Source: Prevotella sp.
GTDB lineage: Bacteria > Bacteroidota > Bacteroidia > Bacteroidales > Bacteroidaceae
Assembly (NCBI GenBank): GCA_016291915.1
Contig: JAEEZP010000137.1
Location: forward strand, 1 to 8,597
Reading direction: 5' to 3'
Length of the DNA stretch: 8,597 bases
Under the pieces are notes generated by a model. It did not search any database. It saw only the letters and a list, made by a program, of their open reading frames with translations, and had not been told where the DNA came from. Of the stretch, positions 1-6,707 are shown one piece after another; within the stretch, counting starts at the first letter, position 1, and each line of letters opens with the position of its first letter. The position numbers and the translations under genes were made by a program.

Positions 1-138
1 GATATATCCTTTTTCCTGCCACTCTTTTTTCAACATCTTATTATATTTATTTTTTATTGTTTTATTTTTTAAAAGAAAATAAGTTGTATGATGATAGTCG
101 GTGAATATGTGCAAAAGTTTTATCGCTTTTTCTTGCAT
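1..138 (-). CDS. Possible small or partial protein of unknown function (5' part only)
   Basis: An open frame of 46 codons starts with ATG at 138 and runs off the left edge without a stop. A Shine-Dalgarno-like GAGGTGG lies 10 nt before the ATG, and an in-frame stop (TGA) lies just upstream, so this is the only sensible start. The peptide starts MQEKAIKLLHIFTDYHHTTY and is then rich in Lys and Asn, as expected for such AT-rich DNA. I do not recognise a family. A candidate promoter (245-274) lies about 110 nt upstream, among the DnaA boxes. The frame is short and the base composition is extreme, so it may be a chance open frame; the ribosome site and the promoter argue mildly for a real gene. 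Confidence 0.35.
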   Translation of the reverse strand, partial: MQEKAIKLLHIFTDYHHTTYFLLKNKTIKNKYNKMLKKEWQEKGYI

Positions 139-165
139 AGTAAGTATTCCACCTCATATAATCAT

Positions 166-392
166 TTATCCACATACATTGTTAAAATCATTTTATTGAT
201 ATAGTAGTAGTTATGATAATTATCCACAATTTCGTATTTCAGTGCAAAATTAATAAGTTTATTATATTTTCAAAACAAAAACCGTGGAAAAGTTTATTAA
301 AACAGCTATTTATCTTTGTGGATATTCACGGATTATTTAACTTCAGTAATTTATTGTGGATAGAATGGAAGTAATCAACAAAGTTATCCACA
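166..392. other. DnaA-box cluster in AT-rich intergenic DNA; candidate oriC or DnaA-control site
   Basis: Three perfect DnaA boxes TTATCCACA lie on the plus strand at 166-174, 220-228 and 384-392. Between the second and third, three near matches lie on the minus strand: TTTTCCACG (283-291), ATATCCACA (317-325) and CTATCCACA (355-363). A further relaxed box, TTTTGCACA, is on the minus strand at 108-116, and TTTTGCACT is at 241-249. The whole 139-533 gap is very AT-rich, and 30-80 is almost pure A/T, which could serve as an unwinding element. Box density and the two-orientation layout are typical of bacterial origins. No dnaA, dnaN or gidA gene is visible in the window, so the alternative is a DnaA-titrating or DnaA-regulated promoter region. 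Apart from the boxes, one candidate promoter and the hairpins near 464-524, I see nothing else in this gap. Confidence 0.6.
245..274 (-). promoter_or_regulatory. Candidate Bacteroidales promoter for the leftmost gene
   Basis: Read on the minus strand, TAATTTTG (252-245) fits the -7 consensus TAnnTTTG, and TTTG (274-271) lies 18 nt upstream as a -33 element. Transcription would start near 238 and run toward the possible gene starting at 138. It sits between DnaA boxes (220-228 and 283-291), so DnaA binding could affect it. The region is AT-rich, so a chance match is quite possible. Confidence 0.3.
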
Positions 393-474
393 GAGTTATA
401 AACATCTTTATGATGATATCTTTGATGGAATAAACAGTGATTGTTTTAGCATGAAAAAGTACTCTTTTCCTATA

Positions 475-491
475 GAAAAGGTCACCTTTTC
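475..491 (-). other. Second hairpin downstream of the histidine phosphatase gene, with an alternative partner
   Basis: GAAAAGG (475-481) and CCTTTTC (485-491) form a 7-bp stem with a 3-nt loop. The same GAAAAG can instead pair with CTTTTC at 464-469 across a 5-nt loop. The two upstream and downstream arms are parts of a 10-bp direct repeat, CTTTTCCTAT, at 464-473 and 486-495. On the minus strand this lies directly after the main terminator hairpin (500-524), so it may be a backup terminator or an mRNA 3'-end stabiliser. Confidence 0.4.
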
Positions 492-499
492 CTATCATA

Positions 500-524
500 A
501 AAGGGACTTTTAAAAAGCCCCTTT
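500..524 (-). terminator. Rho-independent terminator of the histidine phosphatase gene
   Basis: On the minus strand this is an 11-bp stem with a 3-nt loop (511-513), 9 nt after the stop codon of the phosphatase gene and followed by a short T run. One pair in the stem is G-U when transcribed from the minus strand but becomes an A-C mismatch on the plus strand. The hairpin is therefore best formed by the minus-strand transcript, which fits a terminator for 534-1820. Confidence 0.75.
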
Positions 525-533
525 ATATAAACC

Positions 534-1820
534 TTATTCTATATAGGAATCAAGTAGTTGTTTGTAATATGTCTTAAAGTCTTCCCAACGATAATAGGGA
601 GCAATATCCGATTGTATAGGTAAGGTGGCTTCATTCTCATTTAATAAAACTTTCACGAGAACATCACCGCCAAATGACTTACGATAAAAGATAAATTGAA
701 TATTGGCACCCATTGGGAAAACCTTATAGTTGATCCATCCTTTATCCGCAACCTCTTCCAAATTATCTATCTGTTGGTTATAACCATTCAATCCTAACAG
801 ACAGGTAAGTGGTAATACCATGGTCTCATGACCAAAACGAAGGGTAGCCCCCGGATGTTCCAACTGTATACAACTGTCTGCCTGGTGAATGATATTCCTC
901 AAAAGATTACGCTGGGAGAATGGCTGGGTACCACCATTATATTTGTAGTTACCATAAGTCTGATACCAACGTGCATTATTTTTCAGCCAGTTATCGTAAA
1001 TCTCTTCTTTGGTGAAAAGATCATATAATGTTATCTGCTTACGGAGTTCTGAACTCTGTAGGTTACTGGCTAACTTAAATAACACATTATTTAATTTCTC
1101 ACCATCAACCTCATATTTGATATATTCCTGATCATTGAAAAGTGAGTTAATCACTCGTTCTTCTGTAGGATGATTAGCCGTAAATTCTCTATATCTCACA
1201 TTCACACGATGAGGAGTTTTTTTATTATATAATGCTTCATCAGTCTGATTCATATAATACATATCATGATGGCTGGCATCATGAGTGATGATCAACTGCG
1301 GGTTTAACTCCAACAATTGCTGTAAAGCATTTTCCATGGAGAGAATACAACGGATGACAACAGTACTCTTAGCATCAATACATACAGCACCTTTGAAGAC
1401 TTCCGGAAAACGCTCATACATACGTTTGGCTATCTGTTTATGTTGTTCTGCACCTAATGGGGTAAGTTCACCAGTACGGTATCTCGACTCTTCACGAATC
1501 ATTTTCACCCTGTGTAATACATCCTTTCCTAATTCAGTCAGTTTTCCTTCTTTCTCAGCTGCAGAAAGAATACTGATGGGATAATCATAGTCTTCTTCAC
1601 CAATAAGGTATCTGGAACCATGTCTGCCATAATGACTGATATAAAAAGGTTTATATCCCTTGGGTGCCGGTGTGAGTTTTTCTTGAGTAGGACCAGGGTA
1701 AGCTAAGTAGTTACTGGCTGAAAGATAAATATTATTATAGATTTCTTGTTTTGCCTGTTGGGCATTTGCAAAAGTACAAAGTAGTGTAAAAGATAATAAG
1801 GTTAGGAATAATTTTTTCAT
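534..1820 (-). CDS. Secreted histidine phosphatase, branch 2 (MINPP/phytase-like)
   Basis: This 428-residue protein probably removes phosphate from phosphomonoesters outside the cytoplasm, possibly inositol phosphates. Residues 1-20 form a signal peptide (MKKLFLTLLSFTLLCTFANA), ending in the AxA-like site ANA|QQ. The catalytic motif RHGSR is at 66-70, with His67 as the expected phospho-acceptor. Arg157 in the S-x4-R-like stretch around 152-161 may be the second phosphate-binding arginine. The proton-donor motif is His331-Glu332 (RFGHET), with Glu where classical histidine acid phosphatases have HD; MINPP enzymes use a Glu-containing HAE motif, so this form should still be active. Length is normal for the family. 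Bacteroides MINPP homologues degrade phytate and can be carried on outer membrane vesicles; applying that here is inference. The gene has its own promoter (1847-1877) and terminator (500-524), so it looks monocistronic. Family assignment is firm; substrate is not. Confidence 0.88.
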   Translation of the reverse strand: MKKLFLTLLSFTLLCTFANAQQAKQEIYNNIYLSASNYLAYPGPTQEKLTPAPKGYKPFYISHYGRHGSRYLIGEEDYDYPISILSAAEKEGKLTELGKDVLHRVKMIREESRYRTGELTPLGAEQHKQIAKRMYERFPEVFKGAVCIDAKSTVVIRCILSMENALQQLLELNPQLIITHDASHHDMYYMNQTDEALYNKKTPHRVNVRYREFTANHPTEERVINSLFNDQEYIKYEVDGEKLNNVLFKLASNLQSSELRKQITLYDLFTKEEIYDNWLKNNARWYQTYGNYKYNGGTQPFSQRNLLRNIIHQADSCIQLEHPGATLRFGHETMVLPLTCLLGLNGYNQQIDNLEEVADKGWINYKVFPMGANIQFIFYRKSFGGDVLVKVLLNENEATLPIQSDIAPYYRWEDFKTYYKQLLDSYIE

Positions 1821-1846
1821 ATCTATATGTATTTATGTATATTATG

Positions 1847-1877
1847 CAAAAGTAACGATATTTTTTTTATAACCAAA
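1847..1877 (-). promoter_or_regulatory. Promoter of the histidine phosphatase gene (Bacteroidales type)
   Basis: On the minus strand TTTG (1877-1874) and TACTTTTG (1854-1847) are separated by exactly 19 nt, matching the known Bacteroides -33/-7 arrangement TTTG and TAnnTTTG. Transcription should start near 1840, giving a leader of about 20 nt before the ATG at 1820. The -33 element is one base from that of the divergent plus-strand promoter. Confidence 0.7.
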
Positions 1878-1878
1878 A

Positions 1879-1909
1879 TTTTATTATTAAATATTTTTTA
1901 CTATCTTTG
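1879..1909 (+). promoter_or_regulatory. Promoter of the aldo/keto reductase gene (Bacteroidales type)
   Basis: TATCTTTG (1902-1909) is a perfect TAnnTTTG -7 element. TTTT (1879-1882), a three-of-four match to the TTTG -33 element, lies 19 nt upstream. Transcription should start near 1916, about 20 nt before the ATG at 1936. This position rules out the in-frame GTG at 1909, which lies inside the -7 element, as the start codon. Confidence 0.65.
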
Positions 1910-1935
1910 TGGGTAGAATATTAAAATTGAATTTT

Positions 1936-3300
1936 ATGGACAAGAAAAGGCAGGATATAAACCGAAGAGAGTTTATACGTAGATTAGGTATGGGTGCTGG
2001 TTCTGCCATGGCACTGATGGCTTTGGAACCATTACAATCTCTGGCTGGCAATACTACTAAAACACATCAGATAGTTAAAGAGAATAAGATGACTTATCGT
2101 GTGCAGCATGGCAGTGGTGAGCATATTTCTCTTTTAGGTTTTGGTATGATGCGTCTGCCACGTGATAATCAAGAATTGGTAAATAAGATGGTGGACTATG
2201 CTCTTGAGCATGGTGTTAATTATTTTGATACAGCAGCAGCTTATGGTGGAGGACAGAATGAGGTGATCACAGGTATTGCCCTGAAACGTCATCCACGTGA
2301 CAAATATTACATTGCCACAAAGATGTCTAACAGCAACCAACGCACTTGGTCGTTCGAAGAGTCAAAGAAGATGTACGAGCGTTCCATGAGAAATCTGCAG
2401 GTTGACTATATAGACTATTACCTGTTGCACAGTGTAGGTGGCGGAGGAATGAATAATTTGAAGGGAAGATTTTTGGATAATGGTATTCTTGATTTTCTGA
2501 TGAAGGAGCGTGAAGCCGGCAGGATCCGTCATTTAGGTTTCTCTTATCATGGAGATGTAGAGGTATTCGACTGGTTGGTGGATCATAATGATGACTATCA
2601 TTGGGATTTCGTACAAATACAGATGAACTTCCTCGATTGGCGTCATGCTTCCCTTAAACAAGGCAGACGTACCGATGCCGATGCGGAATATCTTTATAAT
2701 AAGTTAGAGAAAGCAGGTATTCAAGCAGTGGTGATGGAACCATTCCGTGGTGGTGCCTTAGGAAAAATTACTGAAAATTACAAAGATGAATTGCTCGCTG
2801 TACGTCCTAACGATACCGTAGCACAGTGGGCTTTCCGCTGGGTAGGATCACATCCTAATATCCTTACAACACTCAGTGGTATGAATAGAATGGAACACCT
2901 GATAGAGAATATCAATACGCATTCACCGTTGGAACCATGTACCAATGAAGAGAATATTCTCTTGGAGAAGATTGCTGATGAGATTTCCGGTATTCCACTG
3001 ATTCCTTGTACTACCTGTGAATACTGTATGCCTTGTCCCTATCATGTAAATATTCCTTTGAATTTCTCTTTCTATAATGATGCACTGAATAATAAACAAC
3101 TGCCGCAAACGAATAAGAAAGCGAAGGATTATAAGAAAAGTAAGAAGAAATTCATTGAATTATACAACAAGGCAATACCGGCTGAGGCACGGGCCACACA
3201 GTGTATGGATTGTGAGGAATGTCTGCCGAAATGTCCACAGCAGATACGTATCCCTAATCAAATGAGTCGTATTACGGAATTACTGAGAATAGAAAAATAA
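1936..3300 (+). CDS. Tat-type aldo/keto reductase with two C-terminal 4Fe-4S motifs
   Basis: This 454-residue protein is an oxidoreductase of the aldo/keto reductase superfamily fused to a ferredoxin-like tail. The start at 1936 is preferred because the longer frame begins inside the promoter. Residues 9-33 look like a Tat leader: NRREFIR followed by a hydrophobic stretch. The TIM-barrel domain (about 53-345) has the usual catalytic set Asp98, Tyr103, Lys129 and His165. The tail has CxxCxxCxxC at Cys358/361/364/367 and CxxCxxCxxxC at Cys423/426/429/433, each followed by Pro, as in 4Fe-4S ferredoxins. This architecture is common in Bacteroidetes, but I know of no settled substrate. If Tat exports it, a nucleotide-dependent barrel would work in the periplasm, which is unusual; the leader could instead be a degenerate relic. 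The BKACE gene follows 56 nt later with no visible promoter between, so they may be co-transcribed. Confidence 0.88.
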   Translation: MDKKRQDINRREFIRRLGMGAGSAMALMALEPLQSLAGNTTKTHQIVKENKMTYRVQHGSGEHISLLGFGMMRLPRDNQELVNKMVDYALEHGVNYFDTAAAYGGGQNEVITGIALKRHPRDKYYIATKMSNSNQRTWSFEESKKMYERSMRNLQVDYIDYYLLHSVGGGGMNNLKGRFLDNGILDFLMKEREAGRIRHLGFSYHGDVEVFDWLVDHNDDYHWDFVQIQMNFLDWRHASLKQGRRTDADAEYLYNKLEKAGIQAVVMEPFRGGALGKITENYKDELLAVRPNDTVAQWAFRWVGSHPNILTTLSGMNRMEHLIENINTHSPLEPCTNEENILLEKIADEISGIPLIPCTTCEYCMPCPYHVNIPLNFSFYNDALNNKQLPQTNKKAKDYKKSKKKFIELYNKAIPAEARATQCMDCEECLPKCPQQIRIPNQMSRITELLRIEK

Positions 3301-3315
3301 TAAATATAGGTATCA

Positions 3316-3355
3316 ACTCGTTAACATATTAACTTGTTTATTTGTTAACTACTAA
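3316..3355 (+). repeat. Degenerate 8-bp tandem repeat array directly before the BKACE start codon
   Basis: Five successive 8-bp units in exact register resemble ACTYGTTW. The first is ACTCGTTA, the third ACTTGTTT and the last ACTACTAA. The array ends one base before the ATG at 3357, so it occupies the ribosome-loading zone. It also contains a small inverted repeat, GTTAA-CATA-TTAAC (3320-3333). A closely related array in the opposite orientation precedes the racemase-like gene (7374-7429). Function is unknown; options are an RNA-binding-protein target, a translation enhancer or a regulator-binding site. Confidence 0.7.
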
Positions 3356-3356
3356 A

Positions 3357-4193
3357 ATGAGAAAGATAATAATTACTGTGGCACCAGTATGCCATGTGGG
3401 TAAGGTAATACCCGAAGGATGTAAGAATCCTCTTACCCCTGAAGAGATAACAGAAGATGTAATAAACTGTTATAAGGCAGGAGCCTGTGAAGTGCATCTC
3501 CATACACGTGATTTGAAAGGTGAGCAAACCTTTGAATTAGATGTGTTCCGTGATACCATCCATCGGATCCACGAGCAGTCGGATATGATTATTCAGGGAT
3601 CTACCGGTGGATTGTCTACACTTACGTTGGCAGAGCGCTGCGTATGTCTGGATGTACCGGAGGTAGAGGTAGCATCACTGAATATGGGATCAGTCAATTT
3701 CGGTGAAACGGTATATATCAATACCCTGCCAGATATCCGCTATTGGGCACAACGACTGAAAGAGACGGATACGATTCCTGAGATGGAGCTTTTCGACTTG
3801 AGTATGGTTGAGACATGCAGCAGATTGGCAGATGAAGGTGTCTTGGAGCGTCCGTTACATTATAATTTCTGTGTAGGTCCTGGTAATAGCAGTAACCTCG
3901 CAGCAACAGGAAGAAACCTTTGTTTCCTGACACAGCTATGTGAGCCGGGCACCAGCTGGGGAATCACCCATGACGCCATGCAAGACTTCTCCATGTTAGC
4001 ATGTGCTATCGGCATGGGTGCCAATGCAGTGCGTGTAGGTTTCGAAGACAGTTTCTATTATGCTCCTGGCAAACGGGCACAGACAAATGCAGAACTGGTA
4101 GAGCGTCTCGTAGAACTGATCAGGGCGATGGGTTGTGAACCGGCTACTCCCGATGAGGCTCGTGCTATGCAGGGAATAAAGATAAAGAAATAG
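3357..4193 (+). CDS. Beta-keto acid cleavage enzyme (BKACE, former DUF849)
   Basis: This 278-residue cytosolic enzyme belongs to the family that cleaves a beta-keto acid with acetyl-CoA, giving acetoacetate and a new acyl-CoA; the founder is Kce of lysine fermentation. The metal ligands are visible: HLH at His47 and His49, and Glu230 in RVGFED. Further expected active-site residues are Ser82 (QGSTGG), Arg226 and Asp231, positions that match Kce numbering as I recall it. The N-terminal substrate loop differs: Kce has TGAE with Glu14, which binds the amino group of 3-keto-5-aminohexanoate, while here the stretch reads PVCHVGK with no acidic residue. The lysine-pathway substrate is therefore unlikely. 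The ATG at 3357 is preferred over an in-frame TTG at 3342 because the latter lies inside the repeat array and the conserved first strand (RKIIITVAP) starts right after 3357. The kinase gene follows after 3 nt, implying tight co-expression. Confidence 0.9.
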   Translation: MRKIIITVAPVCHVGKVIPEGCKNPLTPEEITEDVINCYKAGACEVHLHTRDLKGEQTFELDVFRDTIHRIHEQSDMIIQGSTGGLSTLTLAERCVCLDVPEVEVASLNMGSVNFGETVYINTLPDIRYWAQRLKETDTIPEMELFDLSMVETCSRLADEGVLERPLHYNFCVGPGNSSNLAATGRNLCFLTQLCEPGTSWGITHDAMQDFSMLACAIGMGANAVRVGFEDSFYYAPGKRAQTNAELVERLVELIRAMGCEPATPDEARAMQGIKIKK

Positions 4194-4196
4194 AAT

Positions 4197-5411
4197 ATGA
4201 ATAAGAACACACGGTTGATTATCCTTGATGATGATCCCACTGGCATACAGACTGTTCATGGATGTCTGCTCATTACATATTGGACAGAAGAACAGATAAC
4301 AGCTGCTTTTAAGGATGATCAACCTTTTTTCTATATCCTTACCAATACCCGTGCAATGACACGGCAGCAGACACATGAGGTGATTTCCAGTGTGATGGAA
4401 ACCGTCATCCAGGTGAATCGCTCATTTGGATATAACCTGATATTCATCAGTAGGAGCGATTCCTGTCTGCGTGGACATTTTCCTTTAGAGACAGATATTA
4501 TGAGGGAATCCTTGCTAAACAATGATATTCCCGTATGGAAAAAGGTTCCTTTCTGTCCTGCTTTGATAGAAGCGGGTAGGGTTACCATCAATGGCATCCA
4601 TTATATGAAAGATGGTGATCATCTTATCCCGATATCTGAAACGGAATTTGCCCATGATAATGTCTTTGCTTATCATACTTCCAACCTGCATGATTATATC
4701 ATCGAGAAGGGTGGACAACCGGAGGATTATCAGATTGTGAATGCAGCTACCTATGAAGAGTTGTATGCTTTCTGTCAATCACTGGATGAGGAGACGGCAT
4801 CATTCAAAGGTGCTGTGGTTATCCGAAGCTCTTCTTCATTACCCAAAGCGATGAGTGGAATCAGCGATAAACCGTTGCTTGACCGTAGTATTCTTTCTAC
4901 GGAAACACACGGAGTGGGTTGTTTTGTGGTGGGATCACATGTAAAGAAAACAACCCAACAACTGCAGCATCTGTTGGAAGAACCGGGAATCTGTGGTATG
5001 GAATTACCCGTGACCGCTATTCTCGAGAATGGAGAACAACTGAAGAATGATACTCTGAATACCCTGACGATGGTGGCAGAACAGGGATTGACACCGGTAA
5101 TCTATACCTCACGGACAGAACTGCGAGTGGATGATGCTGATCGTCGACAACTGATGGGACAACAGATATCTGATTTCTTAGTTGACTTAGTACGCTGTCT
5201 GCCTTATACCCCCGCATATCTGGTGGCTAAAGGTGGTATCACCTCCAATGATATTCTTACGAAAGGATTATCCGTCAAGTCAGCACGTGTACTCGGACAA
5301 ATCATTGCCAATGTACCTTGTATCATGACAGCTCATTTCCCATATATTATCTTCCCGGGTAATGTGGGTAATGAATATTCCCTGCAAGAGGTGTATCGAA
5401 AATTAAGATAA
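4197..5411 (+). CDS. Four-carbon acid sugar kinase family protein (former DUF1537)
   Basis: This 404-residue cytosolic protein belongs to the family of ATP-dependent kinases acting on acid sugars such as threonate, erythronate or their keto forms. The N-terminal sugar-binding domain (about 1-235) shows DDDPTGIQT (11-19), TNTRAM (49-54), the substrate-site stretch SRSDSCLRGHFPLE (85-98) and PALIEAGR (121-128). The C-terminal nucleotide-binding domain (about 240-404) shows VVGSHVKKTTQQL (244-256), AKGGITSNDI (344-353) and FPGNVGNE (386-393). Length is slightly below the roughly 420-430 usual for the family, with no break in the motifs. The start lies 3 nt after the BKACE stop. Known pathways pair this kinase with a dehydrogenase plus a decarboxylating or aldolase step; none is seen here, and BKACE may take the carbon-carbon cleavage role. 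That last point is inference. Confidence 0.88.
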   Translation: MNKNTRLIILDDDPTGIQTVHGCLLITYWTEEQITAAFKDDQPFFYILTNTRAMTRQQTHEVISSVMETVIQVNRSFGYNLIFISRSDSCLRGHFPLETDIMRESLLNNDIPVWKKVPFCPALIEAGRVTINGIHYMKDGDHLIPISETEFAHDNVFAYHTSNLHDYIIEKGGQPEDYQIVNAATYEELYAFCQSLDEETASFKGAVVIRSSSSLPKAMSGISDKPLLDRSILSTETHGVGCFVVGSHVKKTTQQLQHLLEEPGICGMELPVTAILENGEQLKNDTLNTLTMVAEQGLTPVIYTSRTELRVDDADRRQLMGQQISDFLVDLVRCLPYTPAYLVAKGGITSNDILTKGLSVKSARVLGQIIANVPCIMTAHFPYIIFPGNVGNEYSLQEVYRKLR

Positions 5412-5431
5412 TCTATTTATTAATAATGTAA

Positions 5432-5463
5432 AACGACCCTTTCCATTTCAGGAGAGGGTCGTT
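5432..5463. terminator. Hairpin between converging genes, likely bidirectional terminator
   Basis: AACGACCCTTTCC (5432-5444) and GGAGAGGGTCGTT (5451-5463) form a 13-bp stem with one wobble and a 6-nt loop. It lies between the ends of the kinase (+) and the MFS gene (-), 20 nt and 30 nt from their stops. There is no long T run on either side; the minus-strand read continues TTTTACATTATT, slightly better than the plus-strand read. Position and stem strength support termination for both converging transcripts. Confidence 0.75.
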
Positions 5464-5493
5464 AACGTTATGATGTAGTATTGTGGGCATTTG

Positions 5494-6693
5494 TTATTGT
5501 TCTTCCACGATAGGTTTAGTAGGATTAATCAGTGTAAAGAGACAAGCACTGATAATAAGCATTCCTGCTATCATGTAGAGAGGAAGATTGTAATTGCCCG
5601 ATGACTGTACGAGGAATCCGAAGAGGATACCACAGAAGAATCCACCGAGATTACCGGCGGTATTCATAGCACCGGAGATGGTTCCGGCATGTTGCTTACC
5701 TAAGTCAATACACAATGCCCACGCACTGGGGAGCATCAAGTCGAAGATTCCGAAACAGAGTGACAGGAACACAAAGACAGCCATCTTACCAGGAATGAAA
5801 GCTGCCAGGAACATACACACGGCAGAGATAGCCAGTGAGGCAGAACCCAAAGCCTTACGACCAATCTTCAGTCCGTATTTCTTTGAGAGTCGGTCGGTGA
5901 GATAGCCTCCGCTGATATTACCGATCATACTCATGATGAAAGGTACTGCCACAGCATAGGTTAGCTCACTCTTGGCAAAGCCACGTCCCAGTTCCATGAA
6001 GGTGGGGAACCAACTGAAGAAGAACCAACTGCCGAAGGCATAGAAGAAATACATGGCGCAGATAATCCAGAACTGTTTGTGATGTAGGATGGTGCGCCAG
6101 GGGATAGCCTTCTGCTCTACGGTTTGCAGTGTCTGGGGCTTGCGGTCACGATAATAGAAATACCATACTACAGCCCAGATGATTCCTAAACCACCCAACA
6201 GATAGAATGCTTCTCGCCATCCTAACCATGCCATCACAGGGATAACAACAAAAGGTGTGAGTGCACCGCCCATTCTGCTGGCTGCCCATACATAACCCTG
6301 TGCCTTACCTACCTCATGCTTTTCAAACCAACGACTGATAACACCGGTAGAACAGGGTGAGGAGCCTGCCTCACCGATACCGAACATAAAGCGGATCACC
6401 AACAGGGATGCCAGTCCGCCAGCCATACCGGTGAAAGCAGTGAACAACGACCACCACAATACGATAAGTGACAGTATCTTACGATGACCGAAACGGTCAC
6501 CAAGGGCACCCATAGGTATCTGCATCAGTCCGTAAGAGAGGATGAAAGCACTCTGTACCCATCCCCACTCAGCAGCCGACAGGTTCAGATCGTGCATGAT
6601 CGATGAACCTGCTACACTGATGTTGATACGGTCAAGGAAAGTGACGACACCCAGCAGCACGAGCATCGTCAGGATAATGGTCTTACGTTTCAT
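5494..6693 (-). CDS. MFS transporter, anion:cation symporter (ACS)-like
   Basis: This 399-residue inner-membrane protein has the hydrophobic pattern of a 12-helix major facilitator. The first helix ends in FLDRINISVAG (19-29), typical of the ACS family that imports organic and sugar acids such as hexuronates, glucarate and related anions. Motif A, GALGDRFGHRK, is at 62-72 in the loop between helices 2 and 3, and a second copy (SGGYLTDRLSKKYG) lies in the second half. RFMFGIGEAG (101-110) in helix 4 is also characteristic. The gene starts 14 nt after the racemase-like gene, so the two form one transcription unit. An acid importer fits the neighbouring acid sugar kinase and BKACE genes. The actual substrate cannot be read from the sequence. 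Confidence 0.88.
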   Translation of the reverse strand: MKRKTIILTMLVLLGVVTFLDRINISVAGSSIMHDLNLSAAEWGWVQSAFILSYGLMQIPMGALGDRFGHRKILSLIVLWWSLFTAFTGMAGGLASLLVIRFMFGIGEAGSSPCSTGVISRWFEKHEVGKAQGYVWAASRMGGALTPFVVIPVMAWLGWREAFYLLGGLGIIWAVVWYFYYRDRKPQTLQTVEQKAIPWRTILHHKQFWIICAMYFFYAFGSWFFFSWFPTFMELGRGFAKSELTYAVAVPFIMSMIGNISGGYLTDRLSKKYGLKIGRKALGSASLAISAVCMFLAAFIPGKMAVFVFLSLCFGIFDLMLPSAWALCIDLGKQHAGTISGAMNTAGNLGGFFCGILFGFLVQSSGNYNLPLYMIAGMLIISACLFTLINPTKPIVEEQ

Positions 6694-6707
6694 TATTCAC
6701 CGGGTTC

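Noticed and set aside
311..424. Plus-strand TATCTTTG elements at 311-318 and 417-424 as promoters
   Set aside because: No convincing -33 TTTG at 19-21 nt and no plus-strand gene downstream before the converging phosphatase; likely chance in AT-rich DNA.
451..513. Plus-strand 20-codon frame starting MKKYSFPIEK
   Set aside because: Its stop codon falls in the loop of the phosphatase terminator hairpin, most of it is the hairpin and direct-repeat sequence, and no ribosome site is seen.
1909..1935. GTG at 1909 as start of the aldo/keto reductase
   Set aside because: It lies in the -7 promoter element and would not be transcribed; the ATG at 1936 gives a clean Tat-like leader.
3316..3355. CRISPR array
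   Set aside because: The units are 8 bp and contiguous with no spacers, and no cas genes are present.
3342..3356. TTG at 3342 as start of the BKACE gene
   Set aside because: It is inside the octamer array, is a rare start codon and adds five residues before the conserved first strand.
5019..5030. 12-bp palindrome ATTCTCGAGAAT as an operator
   Set aside because: It lies well inside the kinase coding sequence with no nearby promoter; a single palindrome of this size is expected by chance.
5594..5905. Long open frames opposite the MFS, racemase-like, phosphatase and ispG genes
   Set aside because: They lie antisense to genes with clear family motifs, have no recognisable domains and lack promoters or ribosome sites.
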